Assembly (NCBI RefSeq): GCF_018069875.1
Contig: NZ_JAGQDF010000001.1
Coordinates: 248,001-312,000, forward strand
Direction of reading: 5' to 3'
Length of the DNA stretch: 64,000 bases
Source of the DNA: Ideonella alba
GTDB taxonomy: Bacteria; Pseudomonadota; Gammaproteobacteria; Burkholderiales; Burkholderiaceae_C
Shown here: piece after piece, positions 9,037 to 18,426 of the stretch
How the letters are laid out: every line of letters starts with the position of its first letter
How positions within the stretch are numbered: position 1 is the stretch's first letter
The notes under the pieces: model-generated
Databases searched by the model: none
What the model was told of the DNA's origin: nothing
What the model saw: the letters and a program-made list of their open reading frames with translations, nothing else
Made by a program: the position numbers and the translations under genes

Positions 9037-10773
9037 TCAGAACGTGGTCCAGTCGTCGTCACCGGCGGTGGCGGTGGCAGTGGCGACGGGGACGGGGGCG
9101 GTCGGTGCCGGGGCCACGGCGGGCGATGCGCGACGAACGACCGCGGGCGTGACCGCGACGGCCGCGGCGGGCTTCGGGGCCGGCGGCGCTGCGTCCACGG
9201 GGGCGGCGTGGCGCGGGGCTGGCGCCGCATCGCCCAGGCGGAAGGTGGCCACCAGCGTGTTCAGGCTCTCGGCCTGCTGGCGCAGGCTGGCCGCGGCGGC
9301 GGCACCCTGCTCGACCAGCGCGGCGTTCTGCTGCGTCATCAGGTCCAGACTGCCGATGGCCTCGCTGACGTGGCCGATGCCGCTGCTCTGCTCCTGGCTG
9401 CTGGCGGCGATCTCCTGCACGATCTGGGTGACGCGCTGGACCGAGCCGACGATCTCGTCGATGGTCTGGCCGGTCTCACGCACCAGGGACGAACCGCTCT
9501 CGACACGCTCGGTCGAGCGGCCGATCAGCTGCTTGATCTGGCGCGCCGCGTCGGCACTGCGCTGGGCCAGCGTGCGCACTTCGCCGGCCACCACCGCGAA
9601 GCCGCGGCCCTGCTCGCCGGCCCGTGCTGCCTCGACGGCGGCATTGAGCGCCAGGATGTTGGTCTGGAAGGCGATGCCGTCGATCACGCTGGTGATGTCG
9701 GCGATCTGCCGGCTGGCCTGGGCGATCTCGTCCATGGTCTGCACCACCCGCCCCATGGCCTCACCGCCACGGCGGGCCACCTCGCTGGCCGAGCTGGCCA
9801 GTTCGCTGGCCTGGCGGGCCGACTCGCTGCCCGACTGCACGATGTGGGTGAGTTGCTGCATGTGCGAAGCGGTCTGCTGCAGGTCGCCCGCCGCCCGCTC
9901 GGTGCGCTGGGACAGGTCGAGGTTGCCGCTCGCCACTTCGGCGCTGGCAACGCGGATGTTGTCGGCGCTGTCGCGCACCTGGGAGACGATGGCGCGCAGC
10001 GCCTCCTGCATCGATGACAAGGTCTGCATGAAGCGGGTGACCTCGTCGGACCCCCGGCTGTCCAGGCGCCGGGTCAGGTCGCCATCGGACACCGCGGCAG
10101 CGGCGGCGGTGGCGTGGCCGAGCGGATCGGTGATCGACCGGGTGGTGGCCCACATCAGGCCGATGAAGCCGGCCAGCAGCAGCAGCACGGCGACCAGGCG
10201 CAGCATCGACAGGCGTTGCGCGGTGGTCATGGCCTCGGCCTCCTGGGCCTCCAGCGCGGTCTTTTCCGCCTGCGACCAGGCTTGCACCGCCTGCCGGGCC
10301 TGCTCCAGCGACTGGGCGGCCCGCTGCGCATAGGCGTAGCCGGCCGCCGAATCCATCTTGGCATCCACCACCTGCTGCAGCACGTCGCGGACTTCCTTGG
10401 TGTAGACCTCCAACCCTTCGCGGGCCGGTGCCAGCAGCGCCGCCCGTTCGCCCTGTGCCAGCTTGGCCAGCGCGGCGCGTGCGGTCTCGACGGCCTTGGC
10501 CCAGGCTGCCTGGGTCTCGCCAGCCTCGACGGCGTTGTTGCCGGCCAGCAGGACACCCTGCTCCAGCCGCTGGATATGCTCCAGCGCCAGGCGGATGCCG
10601 GCGTCGCCGGCGGTGAATTCGGCCTGGCGCTGCAGCAGGGCTGCGCCATGGTCCTGCTGCTGTCGCAGCGACCAGGCGGCCCACAGACCCAGCACGATGA
10701 TGGCCACGGCCAGCAGCACGATGCTGCCCAGCAGACGCTGGCGAATGCTCAGGCGACGCAGCAACTCCTGCAT
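9037..10773 (-). CDS. Methyl-accepting chemotaxis protein with C-terminal WTTF tail
   Basis: A 578-residue chemoreceptor. TM1 is at about 12-32 ([20 protein letters not shown]), a four-helix-type periplasmic sensor at about 33-190, TM2 at about 192-212 ([16 protein letters not shown]), HAMP with the [14 protein letters not shown] stretch, and the signalling domain with the usual tip. After a long Ala/Pro/Val linker it ends in GDDDWTTF, a variant of the CheR/CheB-binding pentapeptide. The ribosome site is AAAGGA. Ten bases separate it from the preceding receptor gene. The ligand is unknown. Confidence 0.94.
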   Translation of the reverse strand: MQELLRRLSIRQRLLGSIVLLAVAIIVLGLWAAWSLRQQQDHGAALLQRQAEFTAGDAGIRLALEHIQRLEQGVLLAGNNAVEAGETQAAWAKAVETARAALAKLAQGERAALLAPAREGLEVYTKEVRDVLQQVVDAKMDSAAGYAYAQRAAQSLEQARQAVQAWSQAEKTALEAQEAEAMTTAQRLSMLRLVAVLLLLAGFIGLMWATTRSITDPLGHATAAAAAVSDGDLTRRLDSRGSDEVTRFMQTLSSMQEALRAIVSQVRDSADNIRVASAEVASGNLDLSQRTERAAGDLQQTASHMQQLTHIVQSGSESARQASELASSASEVARRGGEAMGRVVQTMDEIAQASRQIADITSVIDGIAFQTNILALNAAVEAARAGEQGRGFAVVAGEVRTLAQRSADAARQIKQLIGRSTERVESGSSLVRETGQTIDEIVGSVQRVTQIVQEIAASSQEQSSGIGHVSEAIGSLDLMTQQNAALVEQGAAAAASLRQQAESLNTLVATFRLGDAAPAPRHAAPVDAAPPAPKPAAAVAVTPAVVRRASPAVAPAPTAPVPVATATATAGDDDWTTF

Positions 10774-10783
10774 GTCAATCCTT

Positions 10784-12355
10784 TCAGGCGGGCAGACGGA
10801 AGGAGCCCACCACCTCGGCCAGCGTGCTGGCCTGACCCCGCAGGTGTTCGGCGGCGGCGGTGCTCTGCTCGACCAGGGCGGCGTTCTGCTGGGTCACGCG
10901 GTCCAGGTCGGTGACGGCGGCGTTGACCTGGCCGATGCCACGGCTCTGCTCGGCGGCGGCGTGGGAGATCTCGCCGATGATGTCGTTGACGCGCTGGACC
11001 GAGGCGACGATGTCCTGCATCGTGGTGCCGGCCTCGCCCACCAGGCGCGTGCCGTTCTCGACCTGTTCGACGCTGGCGCCGATCAGGCGCTTGATCTCGC
11101 GCGCCGCGTCGGCGCTGCGCTGCGCCAGGCTGCGCACCTCACCGGCCACCACCGCGAAGCCGCGGCCCGATTCACCGGCGCGGGCGGCTTCCACCGCGGC
11201 GTTGAGCGCCAGGATGTTGGTCTGGAAGGCAATGCCGTCGATCACGCCGATGATGTCGGCGATGCGGTGCGAGGCGGCATTGATCTCGTTCATCGTCTGC
11301 ACCACCTGGGCGACGACCTCGCCGCCGTGGCTGGCCACGCCGGTGGCAGCCTGTGCCAGGCCGCTGGCCTGCTGGGCGTTGTCGGCGCTGTGGCGCACGC
11401 TGCCGGTCAGCTCTTCCATCGAGCTGGCGGTCTGCTGCAGGCTGCTCGCCGCCTGTTCGGTGCGCTGGTTCAGATCGGCGTTGCCCGAGGCCACCTCGCC
11501 CGAGCCCATGCGGATGCTCTCGCTGGCTTCGCGGACGCGGCCGACGATGCGGCCCAGGCCGCCCTGCATCTGGTCCAGGGCGCGCAGCAGGTCGGCCAGT
11601 TCGTCGTGGCCGCGGGCGTCGATGCGGCGGGTCAGATCGCCGTCGGCGATGGCCAGGGCCACCTCGCGGGCCTGCACCATCGGCCGGGTGATCGAGGCCG
11701 AGTTGGCCAGCGTCAGCGGCACCACGACGAACACCGCCATCGCCAGCACGGCCAGGAAGGCGAGCGTGGTGCGCTGCATCTGTGCGTCGAAGGCGGCACG
11801 CGTCTCCTCGACCTCGGACTGCAGGATCGCATCGATCTTGGCCAGATCGGCATCGACCGATTCGATGTGCTGCTTGCCACGGGCGAACATCTTGTCAGCG
11901 GCACGGGCGTTGTCGTAGGCACCGTCCTGGATGCGCACCAGCAGCGACTCACCGAACTTGACGTAGGCATCCAGTTCCGCCAGCGCATGACGGGCCAGCG
12001 GGTTGTCCTCGTCTTCCTCGCCTTCGAGCATGGCATTGAGGAACTGGCGCAGCGAGGCCGCTTCCTTCTGCCACTTCTCGCGGTGCGCCAGAACGGCCAC
12101 ACCGTCCTCGTAGTCGATCAGCATGTTGCGCTCATGCAGCCGCATCTCGCCCAGGTGGGTGTGCATCGCCGAGGCGTTGTTGATCTCGGCGACCGAGTGG
12201 TGCATGAACTCCTCGCTCAGCGAGGACAGGTGCCGGCCGCCCACCAGCGCGGCCACGCCGACCAGGGCGAACAGACCGAGGACGACACCGATCGCGCCAA
12301 GCATGCGCAGGCGGATGGAGAATCGCCGCATCAGGGGCATCAGGGCGTTGAACAA
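10784..12355 (-). CDS. Methyl-accepting chemotaxis protein, tail-less
   Basis: A 523-residue chemoreceptor with TM1 at about 18-40, a four-helix-bundle type sensor region ([30 protein letters not shown]), TM2 at about 200-222, HAMP ([20 protein letters not shown]), and a signalling tip in which Gly-Glu-Ser replaces the Gly-Glu-Gln of its neighbours ([17 protein letters not shown]). It ends directly after the helical bundle in VGSFRLPA, without the linker and pentapeptide seen in the other three. Translation probably begins at TTG (12355), because GGAG lies at good spacing; an ATG five codons in is the alternative. It is the receptor gene closest to cheA. Confidence 0.92.
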   Translation of the reverse strand: MFNALMPLMRRFSIRLRMLGAIGVVLGLFALVGVAALVGGRHLSSLSEEFMHHSVAEINNASAMHTHLGEMRLHERNMLIDYEDGVAVLAHREKWQKEAASLRQFLNAMLEGEEDEDNPLARHALAELDAYVKFGESLLVRIQDGAYDNARAADKMFARGKQHIESVDADLAKIDAILQSEVEETRAAFDAQMQRTTLAFLAVLAMAVFVVVPLTLANSASITRPMVQAREVALAIADGDLTRRIDARGHDELADLLRALDQMQGGLGRIVGRVREASESIRMGSGEVASGNADLNQRTEQAASSLQQTASSMEELTGSVRHSADNAQQASGLAQAATGVASHGGEVVAQVVQTMNEINAASHRIADIIGVIDGIAFQTNILALNAAVEAARAGESGRGFAVVAGEVRSLAQRSADAAREIKRLIGASVEQVENGTRLVGEAGTTMQDIVASVQRVNDIIGEISHAAAEQSRGIGQVNAAVTDLDRVTQQNAALVEQSTAAAEHLRGQASTLAEVVGSFRLPA

Positions 12356-12407
12356 GACAGACTCCAGGTAATGCGTGAGGAGCGCGGGAGGAAGCGGCGG
12401 GCGGTGC

Positions 12408-14561
12408 TCAGTGGCGCGAGCGGCGCACCAGGGCGCCGACGTCCAGGATCAGCGCCACGCGGCCGTCGCCCATGATGGTGGCGCCCGACACGTCGTTGAC
12501 CTTGCGGTAGTTGGCTTCCAGGTTCTTGACCACCACCTGCTGCTGGCCGAGCAGTTCGTCCACCAGCAGGGCGACGCGGCCGCCTTCGGCCTCGACCACC
12601 ACCATGATGTTGGAGACGTTGTCGAACTCGAAGCGCGGCACATCGAAGACCCGCTCCAGGTCGATCACCGGCATGAACTCGTCGCGCACTTCGACCACGC
12701 GGCCGGTGCCGCCGATGGTCTTGATCATTGACTTGTCGACCTGGAAGGACTCGACCACCGAGGACAGCGGCAGGATGTAGACCTCCTCGCCGACACCGAT
12801 GCTCATGCCGTCCATGATGGCCAGCGTCAGCGGCAGGCGCACCCGCACGCTCATGCCGTAGCCCTCGGCCGAGTCGATCTCGACCGAGCCGCCCAGCGCG
12901 GTGATGTTCTTCTTCACCACGTCCATGCCGACACCGCGGCCGGAGACGTCGGTGACCACCTCGGCGGTGGAGAAGCCCGGCGCGAAGATCAGGCCGTAGA
13001 CCTCCTGGTCGCTCAGGCTGTCGGGCGCGTCGATGCCGCGCTCGCGGGCCTTGGCCAGCAGCTTGGCGCGCGACAGGCCCTTGCCGTCGTCACGCACCTC
13101 GATGACGATCGAGCCGCCCTGGTGCGAGGCGACCAGGGTGACGGTGCCGTGTTCGGGCTTGCCCTTGGCCAGGCGTTCGGCCGGCAGCTCGATGCCGTGG
13201 TCGCAGCTGTTGCGCACCAGGTGGGTCAGCGGGTCGGTGATCTTCTCGACCAGGCCCTTGTCCAGCTCGGTGGCTTCGCCCTGGGTGACCAGCTCGACCT
13301 TCTTGCCCAGCTTGCTGGCCAGGTCGCGCAGCATGCGCGGGAAGCGGTTGAAGACCATCGACATCGGAATCATCCGGATCGACATCACTGCTTCCTGCAG
13401 GTCGCGGGTGTTGCGCTCCAGGTCGGTCAGGCCCGACAGCAGCTGCTGGCTGAGCTGCTGGTCGCTGTCGCGGCTGTTCTGGGCCAGCATGGCCTGGGTG
13501 ATGACCAGCTCGCCCACCAGGTTGATCAGCTGGTCGACCTTTTCCACCGACACGCGCAGCGTGGACGAATCCAGACCCTGGCCGGCGTTCTTGGCCTCGG
13601 CCTTCGGCGCGGCGGGCTTCGGTGCGACCGGCGCGGCCACGGCGGCGGCCGGTGCTGCCGGGCTGGGCGTGGCGGCGGCAGGCGCCGGGGCGCTGGCGCC
13701 CGGCGAGCCCGGTGCATCATCGAAGAAACCATAGCCCGGATCGACCGCCGGTGCGGCGGCCTCGACGGGCGCGCCGGGGTTGCCGTCGTGGAAGCCGTAG
13801 CCGGGACCCAGGGGCTGCAGCTGCATGCGCTCGCGCGCCACATGGAAGGTGAAGAGGTCGAGCAGGTCGTCGTCGCTGCTCGCCGTGGTGATCTTGAAGC
13901 GGCGCATGCCGTCGGCGTCGCGGCCGGCGTCCAGCGGCTCGATGCTGCCCAGGTCGGTGATCTCCTTGAACAGCTCGGCCAGGTTGTCGGCCTGTGCGGG
14001 ATCGTCCAGCGGGCCGACGGTCAGCTCCAGCGTGCGCACCGTGCTGCCCGAGGCAGCGGGCGGCGCCACCGGGGCCGCCGGGGCGGCGACAGGGACCACC
14101 GCCACCGGCGCGGGCGCGGCGGCGGCAGGCGCGCCGCCATCGGCCAGCGCGCGGATGTGGGCGACCAGGTCGCGGGTGTCCAGGGCCTCGCCGGCGCCTC
14201 CGGCCTGGTGGCGGGCGAGCAGGCTCTTGAGCGCGTCGCCGGCCTGCAGCAGCACGTCGACCATGGCCGTGGTGGGCGTCAGCTCGTGGCGGCGCAGCTT
14301 GTCCAGCAGCGTCTCCATCTGGTGGGTCAGCTCGGCCACGTCGTTGAAGCCGAAGGTGGCGGCGCCGCCCTTGACCGAGTGCGCGCAGCGGAAGATCGCG
14401 TTGAGTTCCTCGTCGTCGGCGGCGGTGACGTCGAGCTCGAGCAGCTTCTGCTCCATCAGCTCGAGGTTCTCGCCGGCTTCCTAGAAGAAGACCTGGTAGA
14501 ACTGGCTCAGGTCGATGCCGGCGCCGGTCTGTCCGGATTCGTGGTGCATGGTGTCGGCCAT
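12408..14561 (-). CDS. cheA: Chemotaxis histidine kinase CheA, interrupted by an in-frame amber codon
   Basis: CheA autophosphorylates and passes phosphate to CheY. The full frame, with ATG at 14561 and a clear AGGAG at 8 bases, is 717 residues. It has P1 with the phospho-accepting His61 in CAHSVKGGA, a P2-like Ala/Pro linker region, the dimerisation helices, the ATPase N-box ([15 protein letters not shown]), G-boxes ([16 protein letters not shown]) and a C-terminal CheW-like P5 domain. Codon 27 is TAG where relatives have an acidic residue (FYQVFF-stop-EAGE here, FYQTFFDEAD in E. coli). The only intact downstream frame starts at ATG 14456 and would give 682 residues lacking P1 helix A; its ribosome site is poor. 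This is either a real nonsense mutation or a base error. Confidence 0.9.
14481..14483 (-). other. In-frame TAG within the cheA P1 domain
   Basis: On the minus strand the triplet reads TAG in the same frame as the well-placed cheA start at 14561 and the rest of the gene. The residues on both sides (FYQVFF before, [11 protein letters not shown] after) match CheA P1 helix A without a gap, so this is a single-codon substitution, most simply GAG to TAG, and not a frameshift. Confidence 0.9.
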
Positions 14562-14613
14562 GGGAGGCTCCTGGTCGTTGTCGTGGCGGGCCGTGCAGGT
14601 CCGTTGGCGCAGG

Positions 14614-14976
14614 TCAGCGGATGACCTTGCCGATCACCTCGATCAGCTTCGCGGGGTCGAAGGGCTTGACCAGCCAGCCGGTGGCGCCCGCGGCGCGACC
14701 GGCCTGCTTCATCTGGTCGCTGGACTCGGTGGTCAGGATCAGGATCGGCGTGCCCTTGAACTTCGGGTTCTCGCGCAGCTTCTTCACCAGGCTGATGCCG
14801 TCCATGCGGGGCATGTTCTGGTCGGTCAGGACCAGGTTGAAGTCGCGCTGGTTGGCTTTTTCCCAGGCGTCCTGGCCGTCCACCGCCTCAACGACGTTGA
14901 AACCGGCGTTCTTCAGCGTGAACGACACCATCTGGCGCATCGAGGGAGAGTCGTCAACGGCAAGGATCGAGTGCAT
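14614..14976 (-). CDS. CheY-type response regulator (next to cheA)
   Basis: A 120-residue single receiver domain. The acidic pair Asp8-Asp9, phospho-acceptor Asp52 (LVLTDQNMPRMDG), Thr in LTTES and Lys in WLVKPFDP are all present, so phosphorylation chemistry should be intact. It resembles the CheY-like regulators that sit beside cheA in many proteobacterial operons, and differs from the second CheY at 20089, which looks more like the flagellar-switch-binding CheY. It could be a phosphate sink or an alternative output. The start at 14976 follows GGAGA. The gene lies 52 bases upstream of cheA. Confidence 0.92.
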   Translation of the reverse strand: MHSILAVDDSPSMRQMVSFTLKNAGFNVVEAVDGQDAWEKANQRDFNLVLTDQNMPRMDGISLVKKLRENPKFKGTPILILTTESSDQMKQAGRAAGATGWLVKPFDPAKLIEVIGKVIR

Positions 14977-15019
14977 GGCAGTTCTCCAGAAATCTTTCGG
15001 TGCAGGCGGGATGGGTGGG

Positions 15020-15487
15020 TCAGAAGAGTTCGATGGACCCGGCGTCCATCTCGTCCTGGGTCACGGGATTCGGTCGGCCTGGGCCTTCCTCGACGATGGT
15101 TTCCCCTTCGGGGTCCTCGCCCATCGCCTCGGCGGCGATGCGGTCCGCGCAGTTGCGCAGACGTCGGTGGGTGTGGGCAATCAGCTGCGTGGCCATGTCG
15201 TGGAACTGCAGCGCGGTGATCGCACCGGCGAGTTCGGTCATGGCCTGGTTCAGTGCGCCGTCGTCGTCGCCACCCTCGGCCAGGATGGCCAGGTCGCGCA
15301 GCACGTGCTTGATGCGGTCGGTGGCACCGTAGAAGTGCCCCGACAGCGTCTCGCTGGCGTCGTCGAGCAGACGTTGCAGGCGCTCCAGGTCATTGCTGGC
15401 CACCATCAGGTGGTCCTGCAGGTCCGCGGCCATCAGCAGCGGAAAGGCAGCGCCGGGGTCCGGTGGCGGAGTCTCGTTGAGTTGCAT
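15020..15487 (-). CDS. Small CheZ-like helical protein, first gene of the chemotaxis operon
   Basis: A 155-residue, mostly helical protein. Residues 92-103 read ALQFHDMATQLI, where Asp97 and Gln101 have the same D-x3-Q spacing as the catalytic Asp and Gln of CheZ (QDFxDLTGQ in the two clear CheZ proteins of this window). The C-terminus, DEMDAGSIELF, also looks like the acidic-hydrophobic CheY-binding tail of CheZ. It is shorter than CheZ (about 190-215 residues), and the helix preceding the motif lacks the usual CheZ segments. A CheY-P phosphatase role is inference. The start at 15487 follows GTGGAA; an ATG at 15511 is possible but has no ribosome site. Confidence 0.7.
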   Translation of the reverse strand: MQLNETPPPDPGAAFPLLMAADLQDHLMVASNDLERLQRLLDDASETLSGHFYGATDRIKHVLRDLAILAEGGDDDGALNQAMTELAGAITALQFHDMATQLIAHTHRRLRNCADRIAAEAMGEDPEGETIVEEGPGRPNPVTQDEMDAGSIELF

Positions 15488-15672
15488 CGGCGTTCCACGC
15501 GAGTCGTGCATGGGTGGGAGGCCCCCGAGGTGGCGGTCGCCATCCGGGGAGTTGTCATGGATTCTTCGGCAGCACCCGGCCCGGCGTTGCGTCGATGACC
15601 CCGGCATTCCGGCCGCATTTCGCGCGACAGGGGGGCTCAACCCGGCGGCCCAGGCTGGGCCATACTTGCGGT

Positions 15673-16839
15673 ATGCAGGCCCTAGCCGTTCGATCACCCC
15701 TGCGCGTGCTGCACCTGGAGGATTCCGACCTGGACCATGCGCTGGCCATGGCCCAGCTGCAGCGTGCCGGGCTGACGGTGCTGGCCACCCGGGTGGAGGA
15801 CGAAGCTGCCTTCCGCGCGGCCCTGTCCGATTCCTGGGACATCGTGCTGTCCGACTACAACCTGCCGGGGTTCAGCGGCATCCGCGCGCTCGAGATCGTC
15901 CGAGAGATGGCCGAGCCGCCGCCCTTCATCCTGGTGTCTGGCGAGATCGGCGAAGACGTCGCGGTGGCGGCCATGCGCAACGGCGCCAGCGACTACCTGC
16001 TCAAGCAGAACCTGGCCCGCCTGGCGCCGGCGGTGGAGCACGCGATCGACGCCCACGCCAGCGAGCGCGCCCGGCGTGCGGCCGACCAGGCGCTGGCGGC
16101 CTCGCGCGAGCGGGTGTCCGAGCTGGCCCAGCACCTGCAGACCACGGTCGAGCAGGAGCGCGCGGCGATCGCCCGGGAAATCCATGACGACGTCGGTGGT
16201 TCCTTGACCGCCCTCAAGTTCGATCTGGCCTGGCTGGGCCGCCACATTGGCGAGAACACGCCCGAGGTGCGCCAGCGCCTGGAGACAGCCACCGAAACGC
16301 TGACCCACGCACTGGAGGCCAGCAAGCGCATCATGCACAACCTGCGCCCGGCCATCCTGGAGCAGGGCCTGGTGGCTGCGCTGCAATGGATGGCCACGCG
16401 CTTCGAGCGCCGCACCGGCATCGCGTGCAGCTTCCGCGCCAGCCAGGACCTGCCGCCGCTGCCGGCCGGCGTACCGCTGGTGGCCTACCGCACGGCCCAG
16501 GAGGCGCTGACCAACATCAGCAAGCATGCCCAGGCCACGCGGGTGGCGATCGACCTGACCCTGGCCGGCGGCGTGCTGTCGCTGGAGGTGGCCGACAACG
16601 GCCGCGGCCTGTCGCCCGAGGACCTGGCCAAGACGCGCAGCTTCGGCATCCGCGGTCTGCGCGAACGCTCGGGCACGGTGGGCGGCTGGGTCGATCTGTC
16701 CAGCGGCGCCGGCGGCACCACGCTGATCCTGTCGATCCCGCTCGACGGCCGGGCCACGGCCGACGAGGAACCGGGGGCGCCGGATCCGGGACTGTTTGGC
16801 GAGGTGGGACACGACCCGTCCGCCTGGGGGGAGCCATGA
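15673..16839 (+). CDS. Receiver-histidine kinase, NarX/DegS-type (HisKA_3)
   Basis: A 388-residue cytoplasmic kinase. The N-terminal receiver domain (about 10-125) has phospho-acceptor Asp61 in SDYNLPGFSG; a coiled region follows, then the HisKA_3 dimerisation helix with phospho-accepting His171 (REIHDDVGGSLTA), and a HATPase_c with EALTNISKHA, VADNGRGLS and GIRGLRER motifs. There are no membrane segments, so the input probably arrives as phosphate on the receiver or from a partner protein. The stop codon overlaps the ATG of the response regulator by four bases, so they form a couple. It is divergent from the chemotaxis operon, which may hint at shared control, but nothing proves it. Confidence 0.93.
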   Translation: MQALAVRSPLRVLHLEDSDLDHALAMAQLQRAGLTVLATRVEDEAAFRAALSDSWDIVLSDYNLPGFSGIRALEIVREMAEPPPFILVSGEIGEDVAVAAMRNGASDYLLKQNLARLAPAVEHAIDAHASERARRAADQALAASRERVSELAQHLQTTVEQERAAIAREIHDDVGGSLTALKFDLAWLGRHIGENTPEVRQRLETATETLTHALEASKRIMHNLRPAILEQGLVAALQWMATRFERRTGIACSFRASQDLPPLPAGVPLVAYRTAQEALTNISKHAQATRVAIDLTLAGGVLSLEVADNGRGLSPEDLAKTRSFGIRGLRERSGTVGGWVDLSSGAGGTTLILSIPLDGRATADEEPGAPDPGLFGEVGHDPSAWGEP

Positions 16840-17471
16840 CCCGCGTCATCATCTGCGACGACCACGCGCTGATCCGGCGCGGCATCCGCGACACCCTGTC
16901 GGATGCGCCCGACATCGAGGTCATCGGCGAGGCCGGCGACTATGGCGAGCTGCGCGCGCTGATGCGCCAGGAACGCTGCGACGTGCTGGTGCTGGACATC
17001 AACATGCCCGGCCGCAGTGGCCTGGACGTGCTGCACGTGCTGAAGGACGAGGGCTCGCCGATCAAGGTGCTGGTGGTCAGCATGTACCCCGAGGACCAGT
17101 ACGCGATCCGGGCGCTCAAGGCCGGCGCCTTCGGCTATGTCAACAAGGGCGGCGACCCGGCGCAGCTGGTGCAGGCGGTGCGCACCGTGGCGCAGGGCCG
17201 CAAGTACGTCACGCCCGAGATCGCCCAGATGCTGGTCGAGAGCCTGACCGCCCCCGAGGTGGCCAATGCCCACGAGAAGCTCTCCGACCGCGAGCTGCAG
17301 ACGCTGGTGATGATCGCCAGCGGCAAGCGCCTGGCCGACATCGCCAACGAGCTGATGCTCAGCCCCAAGACCGTCAGCGTCTACCGCGCCCGGGTGCTGG
17401 AGAAGCTGGGCCTGTCGAACAACTCCGAGTTGACCGTCTACGCCATCCGCAATGGCCTGGTCGGGGAATGA
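16836..17471 (+). CDS. NarL/LuxR-family response regulator
   Basis: A 211-residue DNA-binding regulator, the partner of the preceding kinase (ATGA overlap). The receiver domain has Asp8-Asp9, phospho-acceptor Asp54 (LVLDINMPGRSG), Ser in VVSMYP and Lys in YVNKGGDP. The LuxR-type helix-turn-helix occupies about residues 145-208 (LSDRELQTLVMIASGKRLAD, then LSPKTVSVYRARVLEKLGL). Target genes are unknown. It is followed by a dispersed intergenic repeat and by a convergent methyltransferase gene. Confidence 0.95.
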   Translation: MTRVIICDDHALIRRGIRDTLSDAPDIEVIGEAGDYGELRALMRQERCDVLVLDINMPGRSGLDVLHVLKDEGSPIKVLVVSMYPEDQYAIRALKAGAFGYVNKGGDPAQLVQAVRTVAQGRKYVTPEIAQMLVESLTAPEVANAHEKLSDRELQTLVMIASGKRLADIANELMLSPKTVSVYRARVLEKLGLSNNSELTVYAIRNGLVGE

Positions 17472-17494
17472 GGTCACCCGGCGCGGGGGTACCC

Positions 17495-17635
17495 GCGCCA
17501 CCCTCCGAGAGGGTGCGCGGCCGCTTGGGGGCGAGCCAGGACGCCAGGGCGTCCTGCGGACGGCCTGGCGCCTGCCGAGCCGTCCGAGCTCTGCGAGGCC
17601 GTGGGGAGGGCCCGGCGCTGGCCGCGCGGGCCGGC
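17495..17635 (-). repeat. Dispersed intergenic repeat, copy A (inverted)
   Basis: Read on the minus strand, this segment aligns for over 100 bases with 40468-40600: CCAGCGCCGGGCC, CCACGGCCTCGC, GCTCGG, CGGCAGGCG, CCCAAGCG and a C-run/G-run hairpin appear in the same order with small changes. It fills the gap between the response regulator and the methyltransferase and has no reading frame of its own. It may act as a terminator or a REP-like element. Confidence 0.65.
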
Positions 17636-17642
17636 CCGATCC

Positions 17643-18365
17643 TCAATGGAAAGGCGCGCGGTAGATCCACACCGGCTTGCCCGGCACGGTCTCCAGGCGC
17701 GCCGCGGGCGTCCAGCCCACCGCCTCGAACTCCAGGCTGACCAGCCATGCGCCCGCGCGCAACTCGGCCTGGGCCTTGGCCATCGCCCGCGGCATGCTCT
17801 CGGGCCGCTGGAACAGGTAGACCATGTCCAGGCCCGACCAGTCGGCGCGCCAGATGTCGCCGCGCCGCACCCGGGCGAAGCGGCAGCGCAGCCGGCACAG
17901 CAGGGCCAGCGGCCAGCTCCACTCCAGGCCTTCCAGCCGGGCACCGGGGTACTCGGCGCGCAGCGCCAGCAGGCCGTCGCCCAGACCGCAGCCGGCGTCC
18001 ATCACCCGGGCACCCGGGGGCAGGGGGGCCGCGGCCGCCAGGCCGCGCAGGGCGGCGGTGGGCGTGGGAAACAGCGGCGCATCGCGCCAGGCGTTCAACG
18101 GGTAGAGCAGGGCCAGCAGGGCCAGCGGCAGCAGCCAGGCCAGCGGTGGGATGGCGACCTGGCCGGCGGCCAGCACCGACAGCGGAAAGCCGGCAAACAG
18201 GATCAGCCGGCGCATGCCGGTGGCGCCGCGCCAGGCCAGCAGGGCCGACAGCCCCAGCGCCAGACCGAAGCCGACCACCGGCAGTCCCGCCGCACCCAGG
18301 GCGAGGAACAGCGCCCAGGCCGCAGCCCAGGTCAGCAGCGCGGGAAGCGGCCAGACGAGTGTCAT
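17643..18365 (-). CDS. Membrane-anchored class I SAM methyltransferase
   Basis: A 240-residue protein. The N-terminal 95 residues hold about four hydrophobic segments (PLPALLTWAAAWALFLALGA, VVGFGLALGLSALLAW, LILFAGFPLSVLAAG, PLAWLLPLALLALLYPLNAW). The rest is a small Rossmann-like domain with a SAM-binding motif I, RVMDAGCGLGDGLL, and an acidic end of strand 2 (LEGLEWS). It resembles a widespread betaproteobacterial family of membrane-linked methyltransferases of unknown substrate. It is convergent with the response regulator gene and lies downstream of the second cheZ-type gene on the same strand, 61 bases away. Confidence 0.75.
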   Translation of the reverse strand: MTLVWPLPALLTWAAAWALFLALGAAGLPVVGFGLALGLSALLAWRGATGMRRLILFAGFPLSVLAAGQVAIPPLAWLLPLALLALLYPLNAWRDAPLFPTPTAALRGLAAAAPLPPGARVMDAGCGLGDGLLALRAEYPGARLEGLEWSWPLALLCRLRCRFARVRRGDIWRADWSGLDMVYLFQRPESMPRAMAKAQAELRAGAWLVSLEFEAVGWTPAARLETVPGKPVWIYRAPFH

Positions 18366-18426
18366 CGGGCCGATTGTGACGACGCCCGCACAGGGCGGGC
18401 GCCGGGAAAAGCGGGCGAGGCCGGGC

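Noticed and set aside
14481-14483. TAG in cheA as selenocysteine- or pyrrolysine-type recoding
   Set aside because: Selenocysteine uses TGA, and pyrrolysine is very unlikely in this group; no stem-loop is evident after the codon, and the homologous residue is an ordinary acidic one.
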